Assembly: GCA_052035735.1 (NCBI GenBank)
Contig: JBPOHI010000214.1
Coordinates: 1 to 14,125 of the forward strand
From: JAGPDF01 sp052035735
GTDB lineage: Bacteria; Acidobacteriota; Thermoanaerobaculia; Multivoradales; JAGPDF01
Direction: 5' to 3'
Length of the DNA: 14,125 nt
The position numbers and the translations under genes are program-made. The notes under the pieces were generated by a model. It made no database searches. It was given only the letters and a program-made list of their open reading frames with translations, and was not told where the DNA came from. Of the stretch, positions 12,463 through 14,125 are shown piece by piece (within the stretch, counting starts at the first letter, position 1; each line of letters starts with the position of its first letter).

Positions 12463-13755
12463 CTATGGAACCGAACTCGACCAGGCGACGGCGTCCCCGG
12501 ATTCAAGACCGTCGGCAAAAAGGCCCAGTGAAATGCGCTGGGTGAAGACCTCTTGGTCCTTTCCCAGATTGGGGCCTTCCTGGAACGGTACGCGCAGCGT
12601 CGCCGTGCCGTCGGCGCACGCGGACAGCCCAAACTGGCTGCGGTCCTCGGCCAGAGCGAGCGTCACCGGAAAATCACCGAACCCGTCCCTCACCGCGATC
12701 GAGGAGTATCGCGCGACGTAGGCGCGATACCCCACCCCCGCGAATCCGATGTCGTACAACACCGCGAACGAGCCGTCGGGGAGGAACGTCGCGGAAGCCC
12801 AGTCGACGAACCCGGTGACGGTCCAGTTGACCCAGAACTCGCCACCGACAGCGATCCCCGAGGCGTCGTAGAGCTGGCCGAGCGCGCCGTCGGCGTCTCC
12901 CTGGCCGTTGCCTAGATAGAGCACCACGAAGGCGCCGCCTGGCGCCATCGCGACCGTGGGATGAGCCTGGTCGCCCGCCGTGGAGGAGTTGACGTCGAAG
13001 GCCGCTCCCACTGGCGTTCCCGCTGCGTCGAAGCGGCGAGCGCGGATGTCCTCACTCGCGCCTGTGGTCTGCCAGGCGATCACGTAGTCGCCGGTGGACG
13101 GACGCATCGCGATGCTCGGGAAATCCACGGCTCCCGACTCGACCAGAACCTCAGGTCCCGCCGGCGTGCCGGCGGCATCGAAGCGGCGCATCCAGATTCC
13201 GGTGACACTGCCGGGCCCGACTCCCGACCAGACGATGACGAACTCACCTGTCGAGCGTCGCGCGACTCGCGGGTATCCCTGGAAGCCAGAAGTGTGCGAG
13301 TTCGCACCGGCTTCGGGAGATCCGACCCCCATGGCGGTGAACCGACGCAGGCGCACGCCGGCGTCGCCGCTGCCGTCTCCGTTCTGCGTGGGCCAGACGA
13401 CGACGAAGTTCCCTGCGGCGTCGGCGGCCATGTGAGCTTCGACCTCGAGTCCCTCGTCCGGCGCGCTCACCGGGAGCTCACTGGTGACCGGCGTCCCGTC
13501 GAAGGCGAAGACGCGCGCGGTCACCTGGGGCATCGGTACGCCCTGGGAGATCCAACTCAACACGAACGATCCGTCGGAGGCGCAAGCGACCTGGATACCG
13601 TAGTCCATGAACCCGTCGGGGACCGTGTGCTGGCGCGGGACCCCCAGCCGGAAAATCGATTGCGCCGCTCCCGGCGCGGCTCCCGCGGTGACACTTGCGA
13701 CGAGACCGAAGACGATGCATCCGGCCCGGGTGATCCGACGCCTTCCGATCTTCAT
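12463..13755 (-). CDS. Secreted beta-propeller-like repeat protein with DGLESGD C-terminal tail
   Basis: From the ATG at 13755 the product has 430 residues with a signal peptide (KIGRRR, hydrophobic 12-30, cut near AAQ, about 32). GGGAGGG (13764-13770) supports this start over the longer frame to 14073. The mature part has about seven repeats 52-55 residues apart, each with a core like G-x-F-V-V-V-W: ends near 68, 121, 176, 228, 280, 334 and 388. Linkers such as RRFDAAGTP-x-G occur at 190-200 and 240-250. This suggests a seven-bladed propeller of a type seen in extracellular proteins. The tail LFADGLESGDAVAWSSSVP resembles the DGFESGD-x-x-x-W terminus of many exported proteins and may be a sorting or surface tag. 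No catalytic motif is seen. The function is unknown; adhesion or binding is possible. Confidence 0.8.
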   Translation of the reverse strand: MKIGRRRITRAGCIVFGLVASVTAGAAPGAAQSIFRLGVPRQHTVPDGFMDYGIQVACASDGSFVLSWISQGVPMPQVTARVFAFDGTPVTSELPVSAPDEGLEVEAHMAADAAGNFVVVWPTQNGDGSGDAGVRLRRFTAMGVGSPEAGANSHTSGFQGYPRVARRSTGEFVIVWSGVGPGSVTGIWMRRFDAAGTPAGPEVLVESGAVDFPSIAMRPSTGDYVIAWQTTGASEDIRARRFDAAGTPVGAAFDVNSSTAGDQAHPTVAMAPGGAFVVLYLGNGQGDADGALGQLYDASGIAVGGEFWVNWTVTGFVDWASATFLPDGSFAVLYDIGFAGVGYRAYVARYSSIAVRDGFGDFPVTLALAEDRSQFGLSACADGTATLRVPFQEGPNLGKDQEVFTQRISLGLFADGLESGDAVAWSSSVP

Positions 13756-13942
13756 AGCGCGCGCCCTCCCTGACGCCCACCCGCTGCAGTGATTCAGTGC
13801 CGCGAAGTGTACCCGACGATGGGTCCTCTGCCCGGCGACCTGCTGCTGGCCGCCAGGCGCGAGCCAAATCAAAGCGCCCGCGACCGGAGGGCGCCGCGCT
13901 TGCGGCAACTCGACGCCGCTGGCGCACCGCGGATGCCGAGCG
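13756..13942. promoter_or_regulatory. Spacer between acetyl-CoA synthetase and propeller genes
   Basis: The 187 bp between the acs stop and the propeller start hold a terminator-like hairpin (13866-13894). Nearer the propeller gene is a minus-strand TACACT (13806-13811) that could serve as a -10 element, with no good -35. The presence of the hairpin suggests separate transcripts. Confidence 0.4.
13866..13894 (-). terminator. Rho-independent-like terminator after acetyl-CoA synthetase gene
   Basis: On the minus strand GCGCCC (13889-13894) pairs with GGGCGC (13874-13879) across a 9-nt loop and is followed directly by TTTGATTT. The stem is short but all G/C, and it begins 48 nt after the acs stop. 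Confidence 0.5.
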
Positions 13943-14125
13943 TCAGTCGGCGAGCGTCGAGAGGTCGCCGGGGTCTTCGCCGAGCTCCTGCGCCTTGAGG
14001 AAGCGGCGCACGATCTTGCCCGAGCGGGTCTTCGGGAGGACGGTGCGGATCTCGATATCGGACGGCTGCGCAATCGGGCCGAGGTCCTGGCGCACGTGGT
14101 CCTTCAGACTGCCGATGAGGCCCGG
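13943..14125 (-). CDS. acs: Acetyl-CoA synthetase, C-terminal 60 residues (cut by window edge)
   Basis: The frame runs in from the window end and stops at TGA (13943-13945). It reads LIGSLKDHVRQDLGPIAQP, then LPKTRSGKIVRRFLKA, and ends GDLSTLAD. This is the C-terminal domain of AMP-forming acetyl-CoA synthetase, which makes acetyl-CoA from acetate, ATP and CoA in the cytoplasm. The lysine of PKTRSGK (residue 37 of this fragment) is the invariant catalytic lysine for adenylate formation. It is also the residue acetylated to switch the enzyme off in other bacteria. The HVR...GPIA and final GD-x-(S/T)TL motifs separate it from general acyl-CoA ligases. Propionyl-CoA synthetase is the main alternative. 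Confidence 0.85.
   Translation of the reverse strand, partial: PGLIGSLKDHVRQDLGPIAQPSDIEIRTVLPKTRSGKIVRRFLKAQELGEDPGDLSTLAD

Noticed and set aside
12095..12721. Plus-strand 208-codon frame as an intact gene
   Set aside because: Only its middle 32 codons look like a protein family. The flanks are antisense to the phosphatase-like and propeller genes. Annotated as a fragment.
13756..14073. N-terminal extension of the propeller protein up to 14073
   Set aside because: It overlaps the acetyl-CoA synthetase end, would bury the signal peptide, and lacks the GGGAGGG site that fits the 13755 start.
1..14125. CRISPR arrays, tRNA or rRNA genes, insertion sequences, prophage genes
   Set aside because: Reading through the window showed no regularly spaced repeats, cloverleaf-type sequence, ribosomal RNA signature, transposase or integrase.

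Overview
The window is GC-rich, about 14 kb, and has strong G/C preference at third codon positions. I infer a Gram-negative, high-GC environmental bacterium, possibly Acidobacteriota (Thermoanaerobaculia-like). The grounds are the mix of genes: sulfatase-fold lipoprotein, FmdB-type zinc ribbon protein, an extracellular repeat protein ending in a DG(L/F)ESGD-type tail, and an EptA-type transferase that implies an outer envelope. No rRNA, tRNA, CRISPR array, insertion sequence or prophage was seen. The region looks chromosomal.

Layout. Bases 1-3317 (minus strand): an EptA/MCR-like phosphoethanolamine transferase is followed 15 bp later by a membrane protein with a PHP-type metal-dependent phosphoesterase domain. 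The start of a secreted protein resembling M1 metallopeptidases follows and is cut by the window edge. Bases 3559-8559 (plus strand): a secreted HExxH metalloprotease, a 431-bp gap, a sulfatase/alkaline-phosphatase-fold lipoprotein, an FmdB-type zinc ribbon protein and an SLC13/DASS Na+-coupled anion transporter. Bases 8581-9831 (minus): a radical SAM enzyme with an unusual cysteine spacing. Bases 10044-11084 (plus): a chorismatase (FkbO/Hyg5/XanB2 family), divergent from the radical SAM gene. Bases 11081-12281 (minus): a two-gene operon of a secreted CX4R protein phosphatase-like protein and an OsmC family protein. Bases 12353-12448 (plus): what looks like an orphan C-terminal scrap of a zinc-type alcohol dehydrogenase. 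Bases 12463-13755 (minus): a secreted beta-propeller-like repeat protein. Bases 13943-14125 (minus): the C-terminus of acetyl-CoA synthetase.

How the genes may work together. The clearest functional pair is the EptA-like transferase with the PHP membrane protein. Topology by positive-inside reasoning puts both catalytic domains outside the cytoplasm, so they may act on the same envelope lipid or glycan. The phosphatase-like gene and osmC are tightly coupled: the osmC ribosome binding site overlaps the upstream stop codon. The radical SAM and chorismatase genes share a 212-bp divergent control region and may be co-regulated, which is inference. The remaining genes look like independent units.

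The most interesting items are the predicted extracytoplasmic PHP domain next to an EptA homologue, the CX11CX2C radical SAM enzyme beside a chorismatase, the dehydrogenase remnant, a 13-codon leader ORF overlapping the lipoprotein start, and a 10-bp-arm inverted repeat in the leader of the EptA-like gene.
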